A DNA stretch of 64,000 nucleotides from Comamonadaceae bacterium (GTDB lineage: Bacteria > Pseudomonadota > Gammaproteobacteria > Burkholderiales > Burkholderiaceae_C): the NCBI GenBank assembly GCA_947448745.1, contig CANFOQ010000004.1, forward strand, positions 18,420 to 82,419, written 5' to 3'. The notes beneath the pieces are model-generated. The model was not told the origin of the DNA, made no database searches, and saw only the letters and a program-made list of their open reading frames with translations. Positions 32,013 through 40,073 of this stretch are shown here, piece by piece (position 1 is the first letter of the stretch; each line of letters begins with the position of its first letter). The translations under genes were made by a program, and so were the position numbers.

Positions 32013-32714
32013 ATGCCTGATAAACACCTGTCATCACAGTTTGACAATGAACTCAACAATGTTTCTTCACGTCTGATGGAATTGGGCGGCTTGGTGGAGT
32101 CGCAAATTCAACAAGCGGTTTATGCGCTGTCTTTGTTCGTCGAAGAAGTTGCAGACCAAGTGATTGAGACTGAAAACCGCGTCAATGCCATGGAAGTGGA
32201 GATTGACCGTGAACTCTCCACCATCATCGCCCGCCGTCAACCGACCGCCAAAGACTTGCGCTTGCTCATGGCCATTTCCAAAGCCACTGCCAACCTCGAG
32301 CGTGCAGGCGATGAGGCCAACAAAATTGCCCGTATGGTCAAGTCTTTGATGTCCACGGGTGTATTCCGCTCCTTGCCTTCTTCTGAACTGCGCTTGACCA
32401 CGGAAATGGCCAGCGGATTGCTGCGTAAATCACTGGATGCTTTTGCCCGCTTGGACACGGCAACAGCATTGATGATTTTGAAAGAGGATGATTTGATCGA
32501 CAAAGAGTTCGACGGCTTTGTGCGAAAACTCATTACCTACATGATGGAAGACCCGCGCACCATCACCTCCAGTCTGGACCTGTTGTTCGTCGCCAAGGCG
32601 TTGGAACGAATTGGCGACCATGCCAAAAACATTGCTGAATTGATCATCTACATTGTCAAGGGTGAAGATGTCCGTCACGCCAGCATCGAACACATTGAAT
32701 CAACTCTTCAGTAA
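32013..32714 (+). CDS. phoU: Phosphate signalling regulator PhoU
   Basis: This all-helical protein (233 aa) connects the Pst transporter to the PhoR kinase and damps signalling when phosphate is plentiful. It has two PhoU three-helix repeats; the family metal-cluster motif appears as E-R-A-G-D-E-A-N-K-I-A in repeat one and E-R-I-G-D-H-A-K-N-I-A-E in repeat two. The ATG at 32013 after AAGGAATT was chosen over a TTG at 31983 that overlaps pstB. Its stop overlaps the phoB ATG by one base (TAATG). Confidence 0.95.
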   Translation: MPDKHLSSQFDNELNNVSSRLMELGGLVESQIQQAVYALSLFVEEVADQVIETENRVNAMEVEIDRELSTIIARRQPTAKDLRLLMAISKATANLERAGDEANKIARMVKSLMSTGVFRSLPSSELRLTTEMASGLLRKSLDAFARLDTATALMILKEDDLIDKEFDGFVRKLITYMMEDPRTITSSLDLLFVAKALERIGDHAKNIAELIIYIVKGEDVRHASIEHIESTLQ

Positions 32715-33418
32715 TGAGCAACATGAGACACATGCCTCGCGTTTTGATTGTGGAAGACGAAGCCCCCATTGCCGAGTTGATTTCCATCAACTTGAAGCAC
32801 AACGGCTTGTCTCCCATTTGGGCTGAAGATGGTGAAAGTGCCCAACGTGAAATTGATGCGGTTTTGCCAGATGTGATCTTGCTGGATTGGATGTTGCCGG
32901 GCCAGCATGGCGTGGTGTGGGCGCGCAAGTGGCGCAGCGACCCGCGCACCAAGTCCATACCCATTCTCATGCTGACGGCCAAAAGCGAAGAGCAAGACAA
33001 AGTGTCGGGCTTGGATGCTGGTGCGGATGACTACATCACCAAGCCCTTTTCCACCCAAGAATTGTTGGCCCGCATTCGTTCGGTTTTGCGACGCCGCGCA
33101 CCAGAACAAGCCGAAGACAGCGTGACGATGGGTGGATTGCATTTGGATGGGGCAACCCACCGGGTGACTTTCAACGGCGAGGCCCTCAAGCTTGGTCCAA
33201 CCGAGTTCAAATTGCTGAATTTTTTCATGCACCATGCAGAGCGCGTTCATTCACGGGCTCAGCTCTTGGACAAAGTCTGGGGCGACCACGTCTTCATTGA
33301 AGAGCGAACCGTGGATGTGCACGTCAAGCGCTTGCGCGAGGCCTTGGGTGCAGCGGGAGCCATGGTCGAAACTGTGCGTGGAGCTGGCTACCGGTTCACC
33401 AACAAAGCAACTGGCTGA
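32714..33418 (+). CDS. phoB: Phosphate regulon response regulator PhoB
   Basis: This OmpR-family response regulator (234 aa) has a receiver domain with the acidic pocket V-E-D-E (14-16), phospho-acceptor D58 in D-V-I-L-L-D-W-M-L-P-G and the lysine in Y-I-T-K-P-F. The C-terminal winged helix ends V-R-G-A-G-Y-R-F. Phosphorylated PhoB binds Pho boxes such as those at 27994-28060. Starts at the fourth or seventh residue (both Met) are possible. phoR follows after 6 bases. Confidence 0.95.
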   Translation: MSNMRHMPRVLIVEDEAPIAELISINLKHNGLSPIWAEDGESAQREIDAVLPDVILLDWMLPGQHGVVWARKWRSDPRTKSIPILMLTAKSEEQDKVSGLDAGADDYITKPFSTQELLARIRSVLRRRAPEQAEDSVTMGGLHLDGATHRVTFNGEALKLGPTEFKLLNFFMHHAERVHSRAQLLDKVWGDHVFIEERTVDVHVKRLREALGAAGAMVETVRGAGYRFTNKATG

Positions 33419-33424
33419 GACGCC

Positions 33425-34777
33425 ATGATTTTTGAGCGCGTTGTTGGTTTTTTGCTGATGATGGTGTTGGCTGGCCTGCTTGGTTTTTTCACGCTATTTG
33501 AAGGCCGCTCCATGTTGGGTGCGCTCACTGGCATGTGTGTTGCCGCGAGCTTGCTGTATCTGTTGGACATGGTCAGGGCCTATCGGTATTTAAGGTGGTT
33601 GCGATCTGACGACCTCAGTGTCGATATTTTCAAAACTGGTTATTGGGAAGAAGCCAGTGGCCGAGTGCGCAAAATGCTCAAGCAAAAAGACCTGTCACGC
33701 ATCGCAAGTGAGGACAGCTTGCGCCAATTTTTGGCGGCGATTCAAGCCTCTCCCAATGGTGTTCTTTTATTGGACCCTGAATCCCGAATTCAATGGTGCA
33801 ATCAAACGGCCGCCAAACACTTGGGCATTGATCCGCAACTAGATTCCCAGCAACTGATTGGCAACATGTTGCGCAGCCCGACATTCAGCAGTTATGTGAG
33901 TGCCAAAGCCTTTGATGATGAAGTCATCATAGAAGGGCGTTTACACAGAGTCGACAATCCGCATAAAGTGGGCATACAAATTTTCCCCTATGGTGACGGG
34001 CGCATGCTGTTGCTGTCCAGGGACGTCACATCTATAGAGCAAGCCGAGGTGATGCGGCGCGATTTTGTGGCCAATGTCTCGCATGAAATCCGCACGCCAT
34101 TGACGGTCCTGCTGGGTTTTGTGGAAACTTTGCAAACATTGAGCTTGACGCCGCAAGAACAAAACAATTATCTGCAGCTCATGGCCAAACAAGCCTTCCG
34201 TATGAAGTCCTTGGTAGAAGATTTGCTCACCCTTTCCCGGCTGGAAGGCAGCCCATTCCCAAGCCTTCAAGAATGGTCAACAATCGATTCCATCGTTCAT
34301 CGTTGCGAAGAAGACGCTCATGGTTTGATGAAGGCCTTGAACACGGATGGTGCGGCCATGCACCAGCTTTCATTCCATATCGACGAAGCATTGCAGGATG
34401 CTGAAGTCTCTGGTTCAAGCAAGGAATTGGCAAGCGCATTCACCAATCTCATCAGCAACGCCCTTCGATACACCCCAGCTGGGGGGCAGATCAAGGTTAA
34501 GTGGAGCCGCATCGGTGACAGTGCGGCTTTCAGCGTGGAGGATTCGGGCCCTGGCATCAGCGTCGAACACCTGCCTCGATTAGCAGAGCGCTTTTACCGC
34601 ATCGACAGGAGCCGCTCTAGGGACACAGGTGGCACAGGCTTGGGCTTGGCCATTGTGAAACATGTGATTCAACGGCATGGTGGTCAAATGCAGATTGAAA
34701 GCAAATTGAACCAGGGTTCTAAGTTCACACTGTTGTTTCCTGCAGTGCGATTGCGCCTAGGTCAGACAGTGGCTTAG
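33425..34777 (+). CDS. phoR: Phosphate regulon sensor kinase PhoR
   Basis: This membrane-bound histidine kinase (450 aa) has two N-terminal transmembrane helices (about residues 5-50) with almost no periplasmic loop. A PAS domain spans about 100-200. HisKA carries H220 in N-V-S-H-E-I-R-T-P-L, and HATPase_c has the N box (N-L-I-S-N-A-L-R-Y-T-P) and D-S-G-P-G-I. The lack of a periplasmic sensor is normal for PhoR, which reads phosphate through PstSCAB-PhoU. It ends the operon and overlaps the convergent MATE gene by four bases. Confidence 0.95.
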   Translation: MIFERVVGFLLMMVLAGLLGFFTLFEGRSMLGALTGMCVAASLLYLLDMVRAYRYLRWLRSDDLSVDIFKTGYWEEASGRVRKMLKQKDLSRIASEDSLRQFLAAIQASPNGVLLLDPESRIQWCNQTAAKHLGIDPQLDSQQLIGNMLRSPTFSSYVSAKAFDDEVIIEGRLHRVDNPHKVGIQIFPYGDGRMLLLSRDVTSIEQAEVMRRDFVANVSHEIRTPLTVLLGFVETLQTLSLTPQEQNNYLQLMAKQAFRMKSLVEDLLTLSRLEGSPFPSLQEWSTIDSIVHRCEEDAHGLMKALNTDGAAMHQLSFHIDEALQDAEVSGSSKELASAFTNLISNALRYTPAGGQIKVKWSRIGDSAAFSVEDSGPGISVEHLPRLAERFYRIDRSRSRDTGGTGLGLAIVKHVIQRHGGQMQIESKLNQGSKFTLLFPAVRLRLGQTVA

Positions 34778-36132
34778 TCCCTGGGCGTGCTTTGCACGCT
34801 TTGTTGCAGATGGTATTGAATCAACCACAGTAAACACATTGATACCAGCACCAAGCCCAAACTGTTCATGAGCCAAAAGGCCTCGGGTGAATTCATGGCT
34901 TCGAACGGCCCCAAGCCTTCGTAGGCCAGTTGAAAGCCGCCTGCCAAGCCGACACCCCAAAGTACAAAGCTGTAGACAAATGCAGGGGCCAACGTGACCT
35001 TGAAACTGCGCAATATAAAAAAGCACAGTGTCTGCAGGGCATCCACCAGGTGGTAGAAACCAATCAATATCAACAATTGACCAGCCATCTGTGCAACTGC
35101 CTCGTCTTTGGCGTAAATGTTGGCAATGGTTTGGTGAAACACCCATAGCAGGCAAGACAGGCAAAGCGCCAGTAGCATGGTGACTTGGAATCCATGCTTC
35201 AAGGCTTGTCGCATCATCACATCGTTCCCAGCACCTTTCCAAAAACTGATGCGAGCACTGATCGCAATCGAAAAGGACAAAGGCACCATATAGAGCAAGG
35301 CGGCCATGTTGCTGGCCACTTGATGACTGGCGGCTGCAGTGATTCCCAGCCTCGAGATGAACAAGGCCATCAAGGTGAACGAGGTCACTTCCACCGTGAC
35401 GCTCAACCCATTTGGCAATCCCAAGCGGCACATGTTCATGAGCACTTTTGCATCAGGAGCTTCTAGCTTGCGCCAGATATGGCAGGTTTGGTAGGTGGGG
35501 TTTGATTTGAGCAACCACACCGCTATCGCCATCATGGCGAAGTTCACGCCGACGGTAGCCAGTGCACAGCCTGTCAAACCCAGAGGTGGCCATGGCCCAT
35601 AGCCGAATGCCAGCGCGATGGAGAGTGGAATTTTCAAAAACAGCGCCGCGAGTTGAATGGCCGTCACCAATTTGGGTTTGCCCAAGCTTTGGCTGAGTGC
35701 GCTGAAGAGTCGAAAAAAAAGTGCCGGTGGCAAAGCCAAGGCCAATATGGCCAGGTAGGAAATAGTTTCAGCCTGTAAATGTTCAGGGACGTTGGTCCAT
35801 TGCAATAACAATCTGGGCGACAACAGCAGCGCAGCGCCAAGCATCGTCAGTCCAAACCATAGGTAAACCCCCTGCCTGAAAGTTGGCCCAATGTCGCCAT
35901 CTCGCTTGGCCCCATGCAGTTCGGCAAAGAGCGGCAGCAAGGCTTGAACAATGCCCAGCAACGCCACATAAACACTGATGTAAATGGCCGCACTGACAGA
36001 CAAAATGGCCAAAGCTTGAGGGTCATAGCGTCCTGCAATCACGGTATCAGCTACGCCAAAGCTGACCACAGCCAATTGCCCAGCTAAAACGGTTAACGCA
36101 TGCTTGATGATGAGCGATCGTTCTGTCATCAA
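34774..36132 (-). CDS. MATE family multidrug/metabolite exporter
   Basis: This inner-membrane transporter (452 aa) has about twelve helices and two homologous halves. The N-terminal segment F-G-V-A-D-T-V-I-A-G-R-Y-D-P-Q-A-L-A-I-L-S-V-S-A-A corresponds to the cation-binding part of MATE/NorM proteins. The second half carries R-L-G-L-P-N-G-L-S-V-T-V-E. Members extrude cationic drugs or metabolites with H+ or Na+ antiport. It starts one base from the end of the upstream membrane-glycosyltransferase-like gene, so both are probably one operon. The substrate cannot be told from sequence. Confidence 0.9.
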   Translation of the reverse strand: MMTERSLIIKHALTVLAGQLAVVSFGVADTVIAGRYDPQALAILSVSAAIYISVYVALLGIVQALLPLFAELHGAKRDGDIGPTFRQGVYLWFGLTMLGAALLLSPRLLLQWTNVPEHLQAETISYLAILALALPPALFFRLFSALSQSLGKPKLVTAIQLAALFLKIPLSIALAFGYGPWPPLGLTGCALATVGVNFAMMAIAVWLLKSNPTYQTCHIWRKLEAPDAKVLMNMCRLGLPNGLSVTVEVTSFTLMALFISRLGITAAASHQVASNMAALLYMVPLSFSIAISARISFWKGAGNDVMMRQALKHGFQVTMLLALCLSCLLWVFHQTIANIYAKDEAVAQMAGQLLILIGFYHLVDALQTLCFFILRSFKVTLAPAFVYSFVLWGVGLAGGFQLAYEGLGPFEAMNSPEAFWLMNSLGLVLVSMCLLWLIQYHLQQSVQSTPRD

Positions 36133-37818
36133 TCAGGGATGGTTTTGATGAAAGATCAGGATTTCTTCGTTCTTGTCTGCGGGACGTTTGGATTTGAACG
36201 CCAGCGTCCAGTTGGGCCAAGTTTGTGCAAATGTAGGCGTGATGGCATGTGGGCGAGCCATCAACCAAGCGCACTCGTTGGGAGGGCTTGTTGCAGGCAT
36301 AGGCTTGAACGCAATGGGCCCGTGGAAGCCCAAGCCTGCCAGTTGACTTCGCTCCAAATCCAAGGCGTAGACACAACTTGGACGGTCCATCTTCTCCACC
36401 AATTGCGCCGCCCAGGGTCTGTAGCTCAATGCCTGGTCCAAGATGGGCAACCACAACGTCATGAGCAACAGCCAACACAAGGTGGCCCCACTGGCGGGCA
36501 GCACCAAACTTTTCCAGATGGCACTGGGGTGTCTGCCAATACGCCAATGCACCAACTTCAGCCAGACAACGGTCACTGACAAGGCAAGGCTGAAACTTAC
36601 CGCATCAAACGCATGAACGAACCCTGGTACCAAGGCCTTGACATTCATGGCGGGCTGCGCTGGCATACCTGTTTGAAGTGAAACCCAGACGCCCCAGATG
36701 ATCAGTGCGCCACCCGTGAAAAAAAGCAGTGTGAACCAATCGATCAAAGCTGCCACACTGCGGCTCAGGGTTGGCAGGGCAAAAGCAGCCAAGGCAGCTA
36801 AGCTTGGCAAGGCTAAAAGCAGTGTTTTTTCCGGGGCGCTGGTAAGCAAACTGGCCACCAAGGAAACAAGAAACATGAACAGCGGCAATATCAAGTGCTG
36901 GCTCCAGACGTGTGAGCCCCAATGACCACGCCATCGCCAAAGCGTCCATGCAGCCAAGGGCCATGCAGGCCACAGAAACCACAGCAAGAGTTCAGCTTTT
37001 TGTCGCCATTGCAAGCTCAATTCATGCGTTGGCAGAATTCGCCATTGCCACAAATCCAGCGTCACGGTCACCAGCAACAGGATGAACAAGGTCAACACCA
37101 TCAACGCCATGTGATGGCGTTGAGATTGCGGGTGTTTGAACCATAAAAACCCGCTGCCTAAGCCAAGCATGAAAGCAATGCTTGGTGCACCGCTCAGGGT
37201 CATCATCAATAGTCCGATGCCCCATGCTGTCAGCGCTCTGTGTGGGAAATAGGCCAATGCGCAAGCACCTGCAAACACAGCTGCTGCACCATACAACTGC
37301 ATGGCCATGGGTGTTGTCTCATGACTGGGCAGGGCCAATCCCAAACACGCCAAATACGCCAACAAACCGGCATCGGCCAGGGACCTTGCATAGTCTTTGG
37401 GTTGTGCTTCACCGCCAAAGGCAAATGCAACCGGTTGCGCTTGGGGATTTCTGGCCAAGTAATAAATGCCGTTCCATACCAACACCATGCTGATCGATGA
37501 CAACAGGCTGAATGGCAAACGAACAGCCAGTTCGGGGGACAGCCAGCCCTGCGTCGCTTGAATGCTCCAAGCCCCCAGCCAATAGGGCAGGTAGGCTTTG
37601 AACTCCGGCTCAATGCCCGCCAATTGCAAATTGAAATAGGAAGACTGGTGTTCTGCCAAAGACCACATATAGCCAAAGGAAGCCACATCAATGCGTTTCC
37701 AAGGATCGTGTCCAACCAATCCCGCCAATACATACAGCAAGCCAATAGCCATCAAGGCCAGTCGAGGAAAGCGTCTGACGGCCTGCTGGGAAATCAATAC
37801 GGGAGAAGGCGTATTCAC
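36133..37818 (-). CDS. GT39/ArnT-like polytopic membrane protein
   Basis: This 561-residue protein has roughly a dozen hydrophobic helices. Early residues L-V-G-H-D-P-W-K-R-I-D-V-A-S-F-G-Y and Y-L-P-Y-W-L-G-A-W-S-I resemble the first periplasmic loop of lipid-linked sugar transferases of the GT39/ArnT/GT83 type, which carry a catalytic acidic residue there. The long C-terminal soluble part of ArnT is short here (about residues 480-561). The substrate is unknown; transfer of a sugar from a polyprenyl carrier to lipid A, protein or glycan is inferred. The weak family match keeps confidence moderate. Confidence 0.65.
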   Translation of the reverse strand: MNTPSPVLISQQAVRRFPRLALMAIGLLYVLAGLVGHDPWKRIDVASFGYMWSLAEHQSSYFNLQLAGIEPEFKAYLPYWLGAWSIQATQGWLSPELAVRLPFSLLSSISMVLVWNGIYYLARNPQAQPVAFAFGGEAQPKDYARSLADAGLLAYLACLGLALPSHETTPMAMQLYGAAAVFAGACALAYFPHRALTAWGIGLLMMTLSGAPSIAFMLGLGSGFLWFKHPQSQRHHMALMVLTLFILLLVTVTLDLWQWRILPTHELSLQWRQKAELLLWFLWPAWPLAAWTLWRWRGHWGSHVWSQHLILPLFMFLVSLVASLLTSAPEKTLLLALPSLAALAAFALPTLSRSVAALIDWFTLLFFTGGALIIWGVWVSLQTGMPAQPAMNVKALVPGFVHAFDAVSFSLALSVTVVWLKLVHWRIGRHPSAIWKSLVLPASGATLCWLLLMTLWLPILDQALSYRPWAAQLVEKMDRPSCVYALDLERSQLAGLGFHGPIAFKPMPATSPPNECAWLMARPHAITPTFAQTWPNWTLAFKSKRPADKNEEILIFHQNHP

Positions 37819-37853
37819 GGGGATGAGTTTGTCATAAGCTGATGCGGACTGAC

Positions 37854-37886
37854 GAAAAAAAAGCAGCTTTGAAGCTGCTTTTTTTG
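37854..37886. terminator. Bidirectional terminator between rpmE2 and the GT39-like gene
   Basis: AAGCAGCTT (37861-37869) and AAGCTGCTT (37872-37880) pair perfectly around T-G. A-runs lie before and T-runs after the stem, so it can stop transcripts in either direction. It lies 12 bases after the rpmE2 stop on the minus strand. Confidence 0.93.
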
Positions 37887-37898
37887 TCGAGCCTCCAA

Positions 37899-38156
37899 TT
37901 ACTTGGCGGCTGTTTTTCCGTACTTGTTGCGGAATCGCTCAACACGGCCACCCATGGTGTCCACAGATTTCTGTGTCCCAGTGTAGAAGGGGTGCGATTC
38001 GCTGGAGGTGTCCAGTTTGAACAAGGGCAGTTCGCGGCCGTCGTCCATCTTGATGGTTTCTTTGGTATTGGCACAAGTGCGTGTGACAAATTTGAAACCA
38101 TTGGACAAGTCTTGGAAACAGACTTCGCGGTATTCGGGGTGAATGCCTTCTTTCAT
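37899..38156 (-). CDS. rpmE2: 50S ribosomal protein L31 type B
   Basis: This ribosomal protein (85 aa) begins [16 protein letters not shown] and has the type-B insertion with S-H-P-F-Y-T-G-T-Q. It lacks the zinc-binding CxxC of type A L31, so it suits zinc-limited ribosomes. The open frame to 38213 adds a non-family tail; the ATG at 38156 follows GAAAGGAAA. It lies downstream of rho on the minus strand. Confidence 0.95.
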   Translation of the reverse strand: MKEGIHPEYREVCFQDLSNGFKFVTRTCANTKETIKMDDGRELPLFKLDTSSESHPFYTGTQKSVDTMGGRVERFRNKYGKTAAK

Positions 38157-38239
38157 TTTCTTTCCTTTATCAATTCGATAGCCACAAGAGCCAATCTCTT
38201 GCACTTTTCGCAACCCAAGATTATGCCTTATTCAGCAAC

Positions 38240-39502
38240 TCAACCGCCTCGGCGCATCAAATCAAAGAAATCAACGTTTGTTTTGGTGGCCTTCATATTT
38301 TTCAGCATCAACTCCATGGATTCAATTTCATCCAAGTTGTAAATAAATTGTCGCAATATCCTGGTTTTTTGAAGAATTTCAGGTGCCAACAGCAATTCTT
38401 CGCGGCGGGTGCCGCTGCGGTTCAATTGGATGGCTGGGAACACGCGTTTTTCATAGAGACGGCGATCCAAGTGAATCTCGCAATTCCCAGTGCCTTTGAA
38501 CTCTTCAAAAATCACTTCGTCCATGCGGCTGCCAGTGTCAATCAAGGCTGTTGCAATGATGGTGAGCGAACCACCTTCTTCAACTTTGCGGGCCGCACCA
38601 AAAAATCGTTTGGGTCTTTGCAGTGCATTGGCGTCCACACCACCCGTCAACACCTTGCCAGAACTGGGCACCACGTTGTTGTAGGCCCTGGCCAGACGTG
38701 TGATGGAGTCGAGCAAGATGATCACGTCTTTCTTCAACTCCACCAAGCGCTTGGCGCGTTCGATCACCATTTCTGCAACGTGAACATGTCGCGCAGCTGG
38801 TTCATCGAAGGTGGATGCAATCACTTCAGCCTTGACCGAACGCTGCATTTCAGTCACCTCTTCAGGGCGCTCGTCCACCAACAGAACCATCATGTGGCTT
38901 TCTGGGTAGTTGGCTGCGATGGCATGGGCGATGTGCTGCATCATCACGGTTTTGCCGCTTTTAGGCGGTGCCACCAACAAGGCGCGCTGGCCTTTCCCAA
39001 TGGGGGCAATGATGTCAATGATGCGGCCGGTGATGTTTTCATCGCCTTTGATGTCTTGCTCGAGCTTCATCTGTTCGCGGGGGAACAGCGGCGTCAAGTT
39101 TTCGAACATCACTTTGTGTTTATTGTTCTCAGGCAAGTCGCCGTTGACTTGATCGAGCTTGGTGAGTGCAAAGTAACGCTCGCCATCTTTGGGGATGCGA
39201 ACTTCGCCTTCGATCATGTCGCCTGTGTGCAGGTTGAATCGACGCACCTGGCTGGGACTGATGTAGATGTCGTCTGTGCTGGCTGTGTAGCTGGTGTCGG
39301 GGCTGCGCAAAAAGCCAAAGCCATCAGGCAAAATTTCCAGCACGCCATCGGCAAACACCTGTTCTCCAGCGCGAGCTCGTTTTTTGATGATGGCAAACAT
39401 CAACTCTTGCTTGCGCATGCGCCCCGTGTTTTCAATTTCAAGCTCTTCAGCTTGTTTCAAAACTTCAGAGACATGAAGTGCTTTGAGTTCGTTCAGGTGC
39501 AT
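38240..39502 (-). CDS. rho: Transcription termination factor Rho
   Basis: This hexameric RNA helicase (420 aa) terminates transcription. It has an N-terminal helical domain, an RNA-binding cold-shock-like domain with D-G-F-G-F-L-R-S (about residues 60-67), Walker A A-P-P-K-S-G-K-T near 176-183 and Walker [11 protein letters not shown]. The C terminus [18 protein letters not shown] is typical of betaproteobacteria. It is preceded by a long leader with an extended inverted repeat (39547-39613) and lies between trxA and rpmE2, a conserved order. Confidence 0.97.
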   Translation of the reverse strand: MHLNELKALHVSEVLKQAEELEIENTGRMRKQELMFAIIKKRARAGEQVFADGVLEILPDGFGFLRSPDTSYTASTDDIYISPSQVRRFNLHTGDMIEGEVRIPKDGERYFALTKLDQVNGDLPENNKHKVMFENLTPLFPREQMKLEQDIKGDENITGRIIDIIAPIGKGQRALLVAPPKSGKTVMMQHIAHAIAANYPESHMMVLLVDERPEEVTEMQRSVKAEVIASTFDEPAARHVHVAEMVIERAKRLVELKKDVIILLDSITRLARAYNNVVPSSGKVLTGGVDANALQRPKRFFGAARKVEEGGSLTIIATALIDTGSRMDEVIFEEFKGTGNCEIHLDRRLYEKRVFPAIQLNRSGTRREELLLAPEILQKTRILRQFIYNLDEIESMELMLKNMKATKTNVDFFDLMRRGG

Positions 39503-39546
39503 AGGGTTACTCCAGTGGGGAGTTCATCGCGAAAGGGGGGGAGGTA

Positions 39547-39613
39547 TGCGCTGGGTTGCAGGCCAGCGGCTGAGATGGCGCTGTGTGCCAGCTGAGAACC
39601 GCTGGCTAGCGCA
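39547..39613 (-). promoter_or_regulatory. Structured rho leader
   Basis: GCCAGCGG (39562-39569) pairs with CCGCTGGC (39599-39606), and outside it TGCGCT (39547-39552) pairs with AGCGCA (39608-39613). Together they make a two-segment stem in the trxA-rho gap. It could be a trxA terminator without T-run or part of the Rho autoregulatory leader. Confidence 0.5.
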
Positions 39614-39643
39614 CGGATGGATTATGACAGGAAAATCTGAGCG

Positions 39644-39979
39644 TCAGGACGCGAGTTGTTGGTCGATAAATTCAGTGAGTTGCGCTTTGCTCAAAGAGCC
39701 TACTTTGGTTGCGGCCAATTGACCATCCTTGAACAACATGAGGGTGGGGATGCCACGAATACCAAATTTGGCGGGGATGTCGCGGTTTTCATCCACGTTC
39801 AGTTTGGTGATTTGAAGTTTGCCTTCATATGTACCGGCGGCTTCATCCAAAACGGGTGCAATCATCTTGCAAGGACCGCACCATTCAGCCCAAAAGTCCA
39901 CCAAAACGGGTTGTTTCGAATTCAAAACGGTTGATTCAAAAGTTGCATCTGAAACGTGTTGGATGAGATCGCTTGCCAT
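39644..39979 (-). CDS. trxA: Thioredoxin 1
   Basis: This thioredoxin (111 aa) has the active site W-C-G-P-C-K with cysteines 34 and 37 and the cis-proline in G-I-P-T-L-M-L-F. It donates electrons to ribonucleotide reductase, PAPS reductase and others, so it also serves the sulfate-reduction genes at the left of the window. The open frame to 40216 extends past the real start; the ATG at 39979 gives the family N terminus. It is divergent from dnaE. Confidence 0.96.
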   Translation of the reverse strand: MASDLIQHVSDATFESTVLNSKQPVLVDFWAEWCGPCKMIAPVLDEAAGTYEGKLQITKLNVDENRDIPAKFGIRGIPTLMLFKDGQLAATKVGSLSKAQLTEFIDQQLAS

Positions 39980-40073
39980 GTGGAGTCCTTGGTTTTTCAA
40001 GAATTCTAAAGCCAATTGAGTCTCAGTGGCTTGAGGCTGAGCAAGACCATGGATCTTCCCTAGAATGGTTCCC

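Noticed and set aside
38348..39595. 415-codon plus-strand frame over rho
   Set aside because: It is a mirror frame of rho, F/H/V-rich without domains.
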